From Agrilactobacillus composti DSM 18527 = JCM 14202 (GTDB lineage: Bacteria; Bacillota; Bacilli; Lactobacillales; Lactobacillaceae): a DNA stretch of 34,838 bases. The notes below the pieces were generated by a model. It had not been told where the DNA came from. It saw only the letters and a list, made by a program, of their open reading frames with translations, and searched no databases. Location of the stretch: contig NZ_AZGA01000057.1 of assembly GCF_001436375.1 (NCBI RefSeq), positions 121,296-156,133 on the forward strand. Direction: 5' to 3'. Position numbers and translations under genes: made by a program. Positions 8,295 through 15,989 of this stretch are shown here, one piece after another; the first letter of the stretch is position 1, and each line of letters starts with the position of its first letter.

Positions 8295-8909
8295 ATGGAA
8301 AAAACAGTTTCAGCAACAAATGCGACACATGCAACTAGCAGCACCCTGGGCGCCACGTTAGGGTTTTGGGCTGCTAATATTTTCTTATTTGCTTATAACT
8401 TCGTTTTAGCTGGGGGCTTTTTCTTCCAGTTTGCCTTAAACGAATTTCCTTGTCCGTTATGTATGATCCAGCGCTACTTCATGATGTTGGCCTGTTTTGG
8501 CCCACTTTATGTGATTATTAACACAAAACGGGGCACCATCACCACGCAAAAGATGATTCGGGGCTATGGGATGTCCTTGTTGGCCGCTTTGGTGGGGTCC
8601 ACAGCGTCTATTCGCCAAATCCTATTGCACATCAAACCCGGCGACCCGGGTTATGGCTCCGCCGTCTTTGGCATCCATACTTATACTTGGGCTTTGGTCA
8701 GCTTTGTCGTAGTCATGGTCTTCAGTGCCATCATGATGATTTTTGCCAAGGAATTAACGCCTAAAGGTACCGAATACAATGCCGTTGCCACCATCAACGT
8801 TTGGCTCTTTGCCATCTTGATCGTTGCCAACTTAATCGCCATCATCGCTTTAGAAGGTTTCAATTTCCTATTGCCTAGTGATCCGACGAAATACATGCTG
8901 TTCCACTGA
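8295..8909 (+). CDS. DsbB-like disulfide bond formation membrane protein
   Basis: A 204-residue membrane protein with about five hydrophobic segments. It carries the DsbB/BdbC hallmark CPLCMIQRYFM at the membrane face after the first helix, where the CxxC pair passes electrons from a thiol oxidase to quinone. A second DsbB-type cysteine pair is not seen in the outer loop (SIRQILLHIKPGDPGYG), so the relay may be incomplete or differ from E. coli DsbB. The ATG at 8295 follows AGGGGG by 8 nt; an in-frame GTG at 8286 overlaps that site. No DsbA-like thioredoxin is encoded nearby. A strong terminator follows. Confidence 0.82.
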   Translation: MEKTVSATNATHATSSTLGATLGFWAANIFLFAYNFVLAGGFFFQFALNEFPCPLCMIQRYFMMLACFGPLYVIINTKRGTITTQKMIRGYGMSLLAALVGSTASIRQILLHIKPGDPGYGSAVFGIHTYTWALVSFVVVMVFSAIMMIFAKELTPKGTEYNAVATINVWLFAILIVANLIAIIALEGFNFLLPSDPTKYMLFH

Positions 8910-8924
8910 TAATTCTACGAAAAG

Positions 8925-8958
8925 AAGCGTTTGGGTTTTTGAGCCCAAACGCTTTTTT
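8925..8958. terminator. Bidirectional terminator
   Basis: An 11-bp perfect stem, AAGCGTTTGGG with CCCAAACGCTT, and a T-run on the plus strand. The other strand also ends in a T-rich tail, serving the convergent phosphoesterase gene. Confidence 0.9.
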
Positions 8959-8972
8959 GATTGGTCTAATCC

Positions 8973-9827
8973 TCATGAAGACTGGCTTTTAAAAATCAGC
9001 GGGTCCACAAAATCCGTTTGGTCGATCAATAATTCTTTGATAATTTCTTGCCCCCAGTATAGGCGGCGGCTTTCCACTTCAATGCCTTGGTCATCGGTAA
9101 CTCTAATGATGTTATAGCCCACAGCATCGTTAACATAGTGGTGGTAGGGGTCGCGGCAATCAATATGATAAGCGCTGGAATCCGCCACTGCATTGAGGAT
9201 GCCGGCCGTCGTATAGGTGGCAGAAAAATGGATATGCCCCGCAAATATCCCCTTTACATTGCCGGCCTTACAAACATTTAACAGGTCAGTGCTATTTTGC
9301 AAAACGCTAAAGTGCATCTGGCTCAAGGCCGCGGTTGCCATGGGATGGTGCATGAAAATCAAAGCGGGTTGGCGGGGATGGGCTTCCAGCTGAGTCCAAA
9401 GCCAGTCCAGTTGTTTGGCATCCAAGTATCCCGGCTCCAGGTCTTCAAAGGTGGTATCTAAAAAATAATTATCCAGCCCACCCAGGGTCAATTTGTAATA
9501 ATACTTCGAGTCTGGGGGCCGGTCTAAAAAGCCGTCATAAAAGGCCGCCGTCCGATCATGATTACCTAATACAACAAAAATCGGCACCTTGAGCTGGTCG
9601 CTTTCTTCATCAATCAACGCCTTTAGCCGCACATAGTCCCCAGCTTGGCCTTCATGGACTAAATCGCCAGTTATCACGATAAAATCCGGTTTGGTGGCCA
9701 TCTTAGCAATGTCACTGAAGACCAGATCAAACTTATAAAAAGGATTGACTTGTTGGTTAAAGGCATCGGGCTGACCAGCCGGTGTGAAGTGGGTATCCGA
9801 AATATGGATAATTGTTGTATCTGTCAT
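8973..9827 (-). CDS. Calcineurin-like metallophosphoesterase (GpdQ/CpdA-like) of the ugp operon
   Basis: A 284-residue metallophosphoesterase with the full motif set in order: ISDTHF, GDLVH, GNHD, FMHHP and GHIH, which together hold the two metal ions. The family includes cyclic nucleotide and glycerophosphodiester phosphodiesterases. Its position as the last gene of a Ugp-like importer operon suggests it cleaves imported glycerophosphodiesters to glycerol 3-phosphate. That is an inference from context. I chose the ATG at 9827 (MTDTTIIHISDTH), preceded by AGGGCGG. An ATG at 9842 would add five residues and lies just after the ugpC stop. There is no signal peptide, so it acts in the cytosol. 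Confidence 0.85.
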   Translation of the reverse strand: MTDTTIIHISDTHFTPAGQPDAFNQQVNPFYKFDLVFSDIAKMATKPDFIVITGDLVHEGQAGDYVRLKALIDEESDQLKVPIFVVLGNHDRTAAFYDGFLDRPPDSKYYYKLTLGGLDNYFLDTTFEDLEPGYLDAKQLDWLWTQLEAHPRQPALIFMHHPMATAALSQMHFSVLQNSTDLLNVCKAGNVKGIFAGHIHFSATYTTAGILNAVADSSAYHIDCRDPYHHYVNDAVGYNIIRVTDDQGIEVESRRLYWGQEIIKELLIDQTDFVDPLIFKSQSS

Positions 9828-9843
9828 AAATTCCGCCCTCATT

Positions 9844-10947
9844 CTACTTTTCAATATTTTTTTGGCTACTATGATCAAAAAGCAAGATGTGCTTTGGTGC
9901 AAAAGTCAGATAAACCGTCGTATCTTTGGTGACATCATTGTTGGTGGTGATGGCTTTTAAAGTCGTATCCCCGTTCAAGGCCAAGGTCAGTTGCTGATAG
10001 CGGCCATAGTCGATGATTTGCGCCACCTGGGCTGGGTAGGCTGGCTGGCCGGCAGGTTGGCCGTGGACCAGCACATGTTCCGGTCGAATCCCTAAATCTA
10101 AGCCCTGGTCCCCCTGGCCCGCTAAGGCCTGGGCCTGCCCCGGGGTCAGGGGTAAAGGTTGCCCTTGAAACTGCAATTTTCCCTGTTGGTATTGGGCCGC
10201 CAAAATATTGATCTGGGGTGTCCCCACAAACTGAGCCACGAAAAGATTGGCGGGATGGTTATAAATGTTGTCGGGGGTATCCACCATTTGGATCTTACCG
10301 GCATTCATGATGGCGATGCGGTCTCCTAAAGCCATGGCCTCCAGATGATCATGGGTCACATAGACAATGGTTTGGCCGTTGGCTTGGTGGAGATTTTGAA
10401 TCTCATCTCGGGCCTTTTCCCGCAGCTGCACGTCAATGTTAGATAAGGGCTCATCCAACAGGAAAATCGGGCTTTTCTTGGCCAAACCCCGGCCCAGAGC
10501 CACCCGCTGTTTTTGGCCCCCGGATAATTGGCCGGGCAGGCGGTCTTGGTAAGCCGTTAAATTCAAAGTGGCTAAAATCTTGGTCAAGCGCTGTTGGCGT
10601 TCAGCCTTAGCCACCTTATGGACCTTTAAGGCATAGTCCAAGTTTTGATAAACCGTCATGTTAGGATACAGGGCATAGTCTTGAAACACCATGGCGATAT
10701 CGTCACTGGCCTTGGCGTGGGACTGGCGGTTAGTACCGGCAATGCGAATTTCTCCGGCAGTGGGGGCTTCTAACCCGGCAATCAAGCGCAGCGTGGTGGA
10801 TTTGCCACACCCCGATGGCCCCAACAATACCATGAATTCGCCCTTTTTGATCTGCAGATTCAACTGGGTAATCACCGGGACTTTATGATAGGTTTTGACC
10901 ACGTCTTTTAATTCCAATGCAATTTCATTCGTATCTATTTCAATCAC
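9844..10947 (-). CDS. ugpC: ABC importer ATPase, UgpC/MsmK type
   Basis: A 367-residue ATPase of the carbohydrate/glycerol-phosphate importer class. Residues 1-240 form the nucleotide-binding domain: Walker A GPSGCGKST, Q-loop MVFQDYALYP, signature LSGGQKQR, Walker B IFLLDEP and H-loop YVTHD. Residues about 240-367 form the C-terminal regulatory OB-fold domain typical of UgpC/MalK (DLGIRPEHV). The start is a GTG directly after the TAG stop of the upstream permease gene, implying translational coupling, because no separate ribosome binding site fits. It would energise the UgpA/UgpE pair. Such ATPases can serve several sugar importers, so substrate assignment rests on the operon. Confidence 0.9.
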   Translation of the reverse strand: MIEIDTNEIALELKDVVKTYHKVPVITQLNLQIKKGEFMVLLGPSGCGKSTTLRLIAGLEAPTAGEIRIAGTNRQSHAKASDDIAMVFQDYALYPNMTVYQNLDYALKVHKVAKAERQQRLTKILATLNLTAYQDRLPGQLSGGQKQRVALGRGLAKKSPIFLLDEPLSNIDVQLREKARDEIQNLHQANGQTIVYVTHDHLEAMALGDRIAIMNAGKIQMVDTPDNIYNHPANLFVAQFVGTPQINILAAQYQQGKLQFQGQPLPLTPGQAQALAGQGDQGLDLGIRPEHVLVHGQPAGQPAYPAQVAQIIDYGRYQQLTLALNGDTTLKAITTNNDVTKDTTVYLTFAPKHILLFDHSSQKNIEK

Positions 10948-11766
10948 CTACTTTAAACCAGAATTACTAATGCTATTCAAAATGTACCGTTGGAATACCA
11001 TATAAATCACCAAGGGTACAATGATCATGATGGTGGCTAAGGCCATGGCCAGGGGGAAATTGGTCCCCCCTTCGCTGGAAATGTAGTTCTGTAACGCCAG
11101 CGGCAGGGTAAAACTACTTTTGTCCTTTAAAATCAAGGTGGGCCAGACGTATTCATTCCAGGAATTGATGAAGAAGATGGCGCCAATACTGATAATGCTG
11201 GGCCGCAAAATGGGAATGATGATGTTCATCAATAAACGGTGGGTGGGAATTTGATCCAGGTAAGCTGATTCAATCAGACTCCTAGGAATTTTAGCCATGG
11301 CCTTTAAAAAGATCATGATCCCGGTGGCATCGCACAATTGGGGCAAGGCCACCCCCAAGGCGGTGTTCAATAGATTGGCCTTGGCAATCACCAAATAGTT
11401 GGGGATCATGGTGACGGTGAAAGGAATAAAAATCGTGGCCACGAAGGCGAAATACACCCATTTCTTTCCCCGAAAATGAAAGTATTGAAAGGCATAAGCG
11501 GCCAACAAGCCTGTGCTCAATTTCCCCAGGGTCACCAAAGTAGCCATGAAGAAGGTATTCCATATTAAGCGTAAAAGGGCTACTTGTCGACTTAGGGTTT
11601 GGTAATTCTTCAAGGTGGGGTGTAACGGGATCAATTGCCACATGGTATGGTAGGAATCCTGCAGGGTTTTGAAGGAGTTGGCGACCATGAACAATACCGG
11701 CAGGATCAAGGCGAGGCAAATCACCAGCAACAAGAGGTGCCAACCGTTAGCTTTAAATGGGCGCAT
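10948..11766 (-). CDS. ugpE: ABC importer permease, UgpE/MalG family
   Basis: An inner-membrane permease of about 272 residues with six hydrophobic segments. The coupling loop that docks on the ATPase is ESAYLDQIPTHRLLMNIII-PIL. The usual DGA of this motif reads DQI, so the highly conserved Gly is replaced. It ends in the usual MalG-type tail (VFQRYILNSISNSGLK). The start is ATG 11766 or 11772; both lie inside the 3' end of ugpA, whose stop is at 11753, and share a GGAAGGGCGGG site. The overlap fits coupled translation in one operon. It pairs with UgpA to form the transport channel. Confidence 0.88.
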   Translation of the reverse strand: MRPFKANGWHLLLLVICLALILPVLFMVANSFKTLQDSYHTMWQLIPLHPTLKNYQTLSRQVALLRLIWNTFFMATLVTLGKLSTGLLAAYAFQYFHFRGKKWVYFAFVATIFIPFTVTMIPNYLVIAKANLLNTALGVALPQLCDATGIMIFLKAMAKIPRSLIESAYLDQIPTHRLLMNIIIPILRPSIISIGAIFFINSWNEYVWPTLILKDKSSFTLPLALQNYISSEGGTNFPLAMALATIMIIVPLVIYMVFQRYILNSISNSGLK

Positions 11767-12646
11767 CTGCATCCCGCCCTTCCACAAACTTGATTTCTAG
11801 GAACAGTAAAATCAGAAAAATCACAAAGGTCAAAATGGCCAGCGCCGAAGCATTACCGGTCTTATATAACACAAAGGCATTTAGATACGTGTGGTATAAC
11901 ACGTTGGAAGACCCGTAATACGGGCCGCCTTGGGTGATCACGTTGATGGGGGTGAACACGTATTGCAGGCCTTGGACAATGGTCAAAATCAACACGTAAA
12001 AGGCCATGCTTTTATTCAAGGGCAACACCACGTCCCAAATCAGGCGCCACTTGGGGATATGGTCCACTTGCGCAGCATCGATGAGGTTTTGGGGGATGCT
12101 CCCCAGGCCCGTTAACAGCAACACAAAGTTGTAGCCAAAGACCTTCCAATTGGTGATGAGACACAACATCACAATGGCCAAGCCCCCGGAGTTGGTCCAA
12201 TTAGGCAGGGTGAACCCTATTTGGCGCAGGAACAAAGCAATGGGCCCGGAAACAGGATTCATGATCCAGGCAAAAACCATGGCCCCCACCACCAGGGAAA
12301 ATAAACTGGGGATGAAGAAAATGATTTTATAGACTCCCTGCATTTTGTGGATGAAAAATTGGACGATGATCGAGATCACATAGGGAATGACAAAGTTTAA
12401 CACCAGCAGCAAGCCAATGTACCCCAGGGTGTTTAACAAAACCTTTTGATTCACCGGGTCCGTGAAGATGGTGAGGTAATTACGCCAGCCCACAAAATTC
12501 TTGGTGGGGGCGATCAAATTCCAATCAAAGAAACTCAGGTAAAGAGTGTAAATGATGGGGATGATGATAAACACCAACAGAATCAGGGCCGTTGGGGCCA
12601 GGTAGAGCAGGGTCAAAACCCGATGCTGCTGTTTATTGCTGTTCAT
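11753..12646 (-). CDS. ugpA: ABC importer permease, UgpA/MalF family
   Basis: A 297-residue permease with six hydrophobic segments starting at about residue 12 (TLLYLAPTALILLVF). The motif SFFDWNLIAPTKNFVGWRNY after the first helix is typical of UgpA-like proteins. The ATPase-docking loop reads DAAQVDHIPKWRLIWDVVLPL, with His where Gly is usual, mirroring the substitution in UgpE. The ATG is preceded by GGAGAAAATC and overlaps the 3' end of the binding-protein gene by 14 bp. It forms the heterodimeric channel with UgpE. Confidence 0.9.
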   Translation of the reverse strand: MNSNKQQHRVLTLLYLAPTALILLVFIIIPIIYTLYLSFFDWNLIAPTKNFVGWRNYLTIFTDPVNQKVLLNTLGYIGLLLVLNFVIPYVISIIVQFFIHKMQGVYKIIFFIPSLFSLVVGAMVFAWIMNPVSGPIALFLRQIGFTLPNWTNSGGLAIVMLCLITNWKVFGYNFVLLLTGLGSIPQNLIDAAQVDHIPKWRLIWDVVLPLNKSMAFYVLILTIVQGLQYVFTPINVITQGGPYYGSSNVLYHTYLNAFVLYKTGNASALAILTFVIFLILLFLEIKFVEGRDADAPI

Positions 12647-13922
12647 TGATTTTCTCCTGGGCGGCCTTCAAGGTAGACTTGACGCTGCTACCAGCTAAAA
12701 TTTTGTCCCGGGCATCGATCATGGTTTGTTCAGCGTCTAAACCGTTTTTAGGAAATGAAGTCCAAGGCACGGCGGTATCAATTTGAGCAATAGCCGGTTT
12801 TAACATGGGATTGTCGTTGACGTAGCTCTTAAAGGTCGGATCCTTCAGAGCGCTTGAAGTTGGGGGTAAATACCCGGTGCCCTTGCTCCAAGTCACCAGG
12901 GAACTGTTGTCATACATATACTTTTCAAAGACCCAAGCGGCTTTTTGTTGGGCCGTTTTTTGAGCGGTGATGGCTAACATGGACCCACCCACCGGCACAA
13001 CGGCTTTTTGGCCTTTGAAATGGGGCGAGGTGATGGCTTGGACGTCGAAGTTCACGCTGCTCTTCACATGGGATGCCTGGGCGACAGTGGTATAGGCAAT
13101 GGCGACTTTGCCGTTAACAAAGGCATCCATCCCCTGGGCCCAAGGGGTATGTAACGCGGTTTTATCCTTGACCACCATGTCTTGGTAAAGTTGGTAAGCA
13201 GCTTGACCCTTTTTGCTGTCAAAGGCGGCCTTGCCCTTTTGAATGATCTTGGCCCCGTTACTTAACAGTACTGCTTGTTGGGCCCAAGTATCGCCGGGTT
13301 CTTGGATGTAGAGGCCATAGTTGCCACTGGCGGCTTTAATTTTCTTAGCGGCCCCGCTGACCCCTTCCCAAGTTGCCAGGTCACTGGCTTTGATGCCATA
13401 TTTGTCTAACATAGTCTTATTGTAATAGAGAATCGGCGTACTCAAAGAATAAGGCAAGCCCACCAATTTGCCGTTACTATCCTTGGCAAAAGATAAGGTA
13501 CGCTTGGTGAAATTTTTAGTGATGAAATGGCTATTTTTATCAAATTTGCTTTGGGCTGCGGTGGGTGTCAGATATTTAAAGTTGCTGCCAAAATAATTGG
13601 TGTAGGCCCAACCCACCTGCACGATGTCTGGCACTTTGTTGGAGGCCTGGGCGGATTGCAGGTTTTGCATCAGGCCTTGGTACATGTTGGGATTATACTT
13701 GGCGGACACTTGGATATTGGGATGGGTCTTGTTGAAATTTTTGACCAAGTCATCCACCGCCGCGCCGCCTTGGGTCTGGGCGTTGACATGCCAGTAAGAA
13801 ATATTGACGACTTTAGAAGCGGCTTGGACTTGGCTAGCGCCGCCCACGCCAAGCAACCCTCCCAGGGCCGCTAGAAAAGCAACTAAAAACGCTGTTTTGC
13901 GAAAATGCGTTGTAATCTTCAA
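12633..13922 (-). CDS. ugpB: Extracellular solute-binding protein, UgpB-like, without lipobox
   Basis: A 429-residue solute-binding protein (family 1). The mature part begins with ISYWHVNAQTQGGAAVDDLV, as in UgpB proteins, and contains PDIVQVGWAY and PTSSALKD-type segments. The N-terminus is a signal peptide (FRKTAFLVAFLAALGGLLG) with an SPase I-like site VQA|AS. No Cys is present, so the usual Gram-positive lipoprotein anchor is missing. The best start is TTG at 13922, 8 nt after GGGGAG; an ATG at 13952 has a poor site and would place ten extra residues before the basic region. It is the first gene of the importer operon. The substrate is probably glycerol 3-phosphate or glycerophosphodiesters, although sugars are possible. 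Confidence 0.85.
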   Translation of the reverse strand: MKITTHFRKTAFLVAFLAALGGLLGVGGASQVQAASKVVNISYWHVNAQTQGGAAVDDLVKNFNKTHPNIQVSAKYNPNMYQGLMQNLQSAQASNKVPDIVQVGWAYTNYFGSNFKYLTPTAAQSKFDKNSHFITKNFTKRTLSFAKDSNGKLVGLPYSLSTPILYYNKTMLDKYGIKASDLATWEGVSGAAKKIKAASGNYGLYIQEPGDTWAQQAVLLSNGAKIIQKGKAAFDSKKGQAAYQLYQDMVVKDKTALHTPWAQGMDAFVNGKVAIAYTTVAQASHVKSSVNFDVQAITSPHFKGQKAVVPVGGSMLAITAQKTAQQKAAWVFEKYMYDNSSLVTWSKGTGYLPPTSSALKDPTFKSYVNDNPMLKPAIAQIDTAVPWTSFPKNGLDAEQTMIDARDKILAGSSVKSTLKAAQEKINEQQ

Positions 13923-13960
13923 AATTAAATCTCCCCTTTCACAATCAACCATAACCTAGC

Positions 13961-14022
13961 ATTGTATTGATTCAGGTGTGATTTGGTATCAAATGGGTAA
14001 AAAAATGACAGTTTTTTGTAAA
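13961..14022 (-). promoter_or_regulatory. Candidate PhoP-box promoter of the ugp operon
   Basis: On the minus strand four hexamers at 11-bp steps (TTTACA, CTGTCA, TTACCC, ATACCA; 14022 down to 13984) precede -10 TACAAT (13961-13966) by 17 bp. There is no separate -35. Direct repeats at helical spacing in place of a -35 are the hallmark of PhoP-activated promoters. Only the first repeat matches the TTTACA-type consensus fully. Confidence 0.45.
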
Positions 14023-14111
14023 ATAGAGGGATTTTGGTAAATAAAGTTTTATATTTGCTTAGAAAACGCAAAAAAATAGTGCTCGGTTTGATCCGAACGC
14101 CTGATCAGATT

Positions 14112-14150
14112 AAAAAGAGACTGGTAAAACTTGCTTGAGAGTCGTCTCTT
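14112..14150 (-). terminator. Terminator of the 14149-14598 gene
   Basis: AAGAGAC pairs with GTCTCTT around a 22-nt loop, with five T following on the minus strand. The stem overlaps the stop codon. Confidence 0.65.
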
Positions 14151-14598
14151 AAACTGAATTATTTTTAGATTTGGAGAAGCGATAGCAACCCCGTACCACA
14201 AAGTAGGTAAATACAATGACTGCCGCAATATTGAAACTGAACATCAGATGAATCGTAAACTGATTGTACCAGAAACAATAAATGACGATCAGCCAGGAAA
14301 AACAGGCTAGCCAAAACGTCAGCACCTGCAACACATTTTGACCCTCCACCCCACTAAAAATGGGAATCCAGTTTAAAACCCGGCGCCCATAAGCAATTAA
14401 ACCAGCCGCCAGGTGTAGGACCGCCAAAAAGATAAGGCCTGGCACCAGAATTGGTGTGGCATAGGTGTACCAATAGATCACTTGGCCGCTAATCCCCACC
14501 ATTGTGGGCAATTGATGGGGCAAGGCCCTTTGGAAAATAACCAGGATACAAGCTTGAATCACAAAATTAATAAGCAACAGTGTGTTTGTTTTCTTCAT
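14149..14598 (-). CDS. DUF1648-like membrane protein
   Basis: A 149-residue membrane protein with four hydrophobic segments. The stretch ALPHQLPTMVGISGQV after helix 1 resembles the LP-x-x-hP...GqV motif of DUF1648, found in SdpI-like immunity proteins, although the usual His is absent. The ATG at 14598 follows GGAGG by 6 nt; a longer frame from 14637 has no site. The first 16 codons plus leader are repeated at 15543-15640 as a broken copy. The DUF assignment is tentative; an SdpI-like immunity role is only a family-based guess. Confidence 0.6.
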   Translation of the reverse strand: MKKTNTLLLINFVIQACILVIFQRALPHQLPTMVGISGQVIYWYTYATPILVPGLIFLAVLHLAAGLIAYGRRVLNWIPIFSGVEGQNVLQVLTFWLACFSWLIVIYCFWYNQFTIHLMFSFNIAAVIVFTYFVVRGCYRFSKSKNNSV

Positions 14599-14686
14599 GG
14601 GCCGCCTCCAAGGACTGTGGGTGATTTTTAAATTCATTATAAGTTTGCTTTTTTATTTTATTTCGAGTAAATAACCCGAGCGAAGC

Positions 14687-15313
14687 CTATCTTTTTAGCC
14701 GATAATTGACATGTATCACTAGTAATATGATAGACAGTGTAACAATAGCAAGGATTGATACCACTGCGTCTTCAAATTCATTCATAATAAAGATTGAAAC
14801 TATTACCATAAAACCTTCAATGATAAAATAATTTCCCGTTATTTTACCCACCATATTATTTTGCTCTTTAGAATAATTACTTGGTGTATAACCAGCGAGT
14901 ATATCCAAATCTAGACCCTTTCGAAAATGTACACCCATGACAAAAAACAGAATTGAAACTGGGCCAAATATCAAAAATGAGATGGCATACGCTTTTAAGT
15001 ATTTGCCGCCAATACTTAGATTAAAAAAATCGATGAATGCATAACACAATATCCCAATAGCCAGCATCAGCATTAAAATACCTATGGCAAAAGCAATTTT
15101 ACGTAGTCTATTCTTTTTTGAATTACTGATACTTGCGTAAGGATCCACTTTGCTTGGCAATCTTGCCAACAATGTATAATCTTTCTTGAGCAGTAATCGA
15201 TATGTTAACCATAAAAAGAAAGTGCCAGTTACAAATAGTGAGACCTTAGCGTTTATAAACGAAATAACAACACAAATTGCGGTTCCAAAAGCGGTAATCG
15301 TTCTTGAAGACAT
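14687..15313 (-). CDS. Multi-pass membrane protein, DUF3784/SdpI-like
   Basis: A 208-residue membrane protein with about six hydrophobic segments. After the fourth segment it has LDILAGYTPSNYSKEQNNMVG, which resembles the AGYN-x-x-x-KEE loop of DUF3784/SdpI-type proteins. It is clearly more AT-rich than its neighbours, which hints at a separate origin. The ATG follows GAGGGGATAAT. It lies between the intact DUF1648-like gene and the broken copy of that gene's start, so it may have arrived with the duplication. The function is not established. Confidence 0.6.
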   Translation of the reverse strand: MSSRTITAFGTAICVVISFINAKVSLFVTGTFFLWLTYRLLLKKDYTLLARLPSKVDPYASISNSKKNRLRKIAFAIGILMLMLAIGILCYAFIDFFNLSIGGKYLKAYAISFLIFGPVSILFFVMGVHFRKGLDLDILAGYTPSNYSKEQNNMVGKITGNYFIIEGFMVIVSIFIMNEFEDAVVSILAIVTLSIILLVIHVNYRLKR

Positions 15314-15542
15314 TATTATCCCCTCTTTTTGGAAGTTAAAGGTTAAGGATCAGTGTACTGCGGGGCTTTCATTTCAGAAATGAACAACTCATTAATTTGC
15401 TTAGGTTTACTTTTCGTTTTTCAATAGATACACACTACTATTCTGCAAAAATAGCGTATGGGTGAAATATTCCTTCAAATAATCAAGGTTGGTCTGCATG
15501 ATACAGATCAATGGCACATACTCACTTGAAAAATAACCCAAT

Positions 15543-15640
15543 GCAAGCTTGGCTGACTAAATAATAAGCAACAGTATGTTTGTTTTCTTCATGGGCCACC
15601 GCCAAGGATTGTGGGTGATTTTTAAATTCATCATAAACTT
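15543..15640 (-). pseudogene. Remnant of a second DUF1648-like gene start
   Basis: About 98 bp match 14549-14646, covering the leader, the start codon and the first codons (MKKTN). A stop follows the eleventh codon, and the ribosome binding site GGAGG has become GGCGG. It is a dead 5' fragment left by duplication and deletion. The flanking stretches 15314-15542 and 15641-15728 hold no gene that I can see. Confidence 0.75.
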
Positions 15641-15728
15641 TCCAATTATTTTTGCAAGGGCTCTCATGCCTTTTAGCAGACCCCCTAGCCAATACTGCCA
15701 ATCCGTGTTATAACAGATTCGAAATCAT

Positions 15729-15742
15729 TGAAACCGCTTACC
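15729..15742. promoter_or_regulatory. Candidate CcpA cre site
   Basis: TGAAACCGCTTACC matches the TGWAANCGNTNWCA consensus at all but the last fixed base. It lies 13 bp upstream of the -35 of the promoter at 15756, a position compatible with activation. Confidence 0.4.
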
Positions 15743-15755
15743 TAAATCTTTTTTA

Positions 15756-15784
15756 TTTACAAAGAAAAATTTTTAGCTTACAAT
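15756..15784 (+). promoter_or_regulatory. Strong sigma-A promoter
   Basis: TTTACA (15756-15761), a 17-bp AT-rich spacer, then TACAAT (15779-15784). Confidence 0.7.
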
Positions 15785-15790
15785 GTATGT

Positions 15791-15880
15791 AAAGGCGAAG
15801 GCGTTCGCCAAAATCAGGACGTAAAAAAAATAAAACGACTACTTTTGGCATCCACGCAAACCTGAAAGTAGCCGTTTTTT
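15791..15880 (+). ncRNA. Candidate ~90-nt small RNA or attenuator leader
   Basis: The promoter at 15756-15784 would start a transcript near 15791. A hairpin with T-run at 15832-15880 (AAAACGACTACTTT pairing with AAAGTAGCCGTTTT, one mismatch) would end it after about 90 nt. A second small hairpin GGCGAAGGCGTTCGCC lies inside. A 13-codon frame from the ATG at 15784 lacks a ribosome binding site. It could be a free small RNA or a leader controlling the EamA gene 110 bp downstream. Confidence 0.45.
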
Positions 15881-15989
15881 ATTATGAAAAGAGATTTTAG
15901 AAATTGACCAAATTGCTCAGTCACACCTTCCCATAACGTCTAAATCCATACATATTCAAGTGACACAACTATGGAAGGACTGACTTTAA

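Noticed and set aside
15784-15825. 13-codon peptide within the candidate small RNA
   Set aside because: The ATG overlaps the -10 end and would precede the predicted transcript start; no ribosome binding site.
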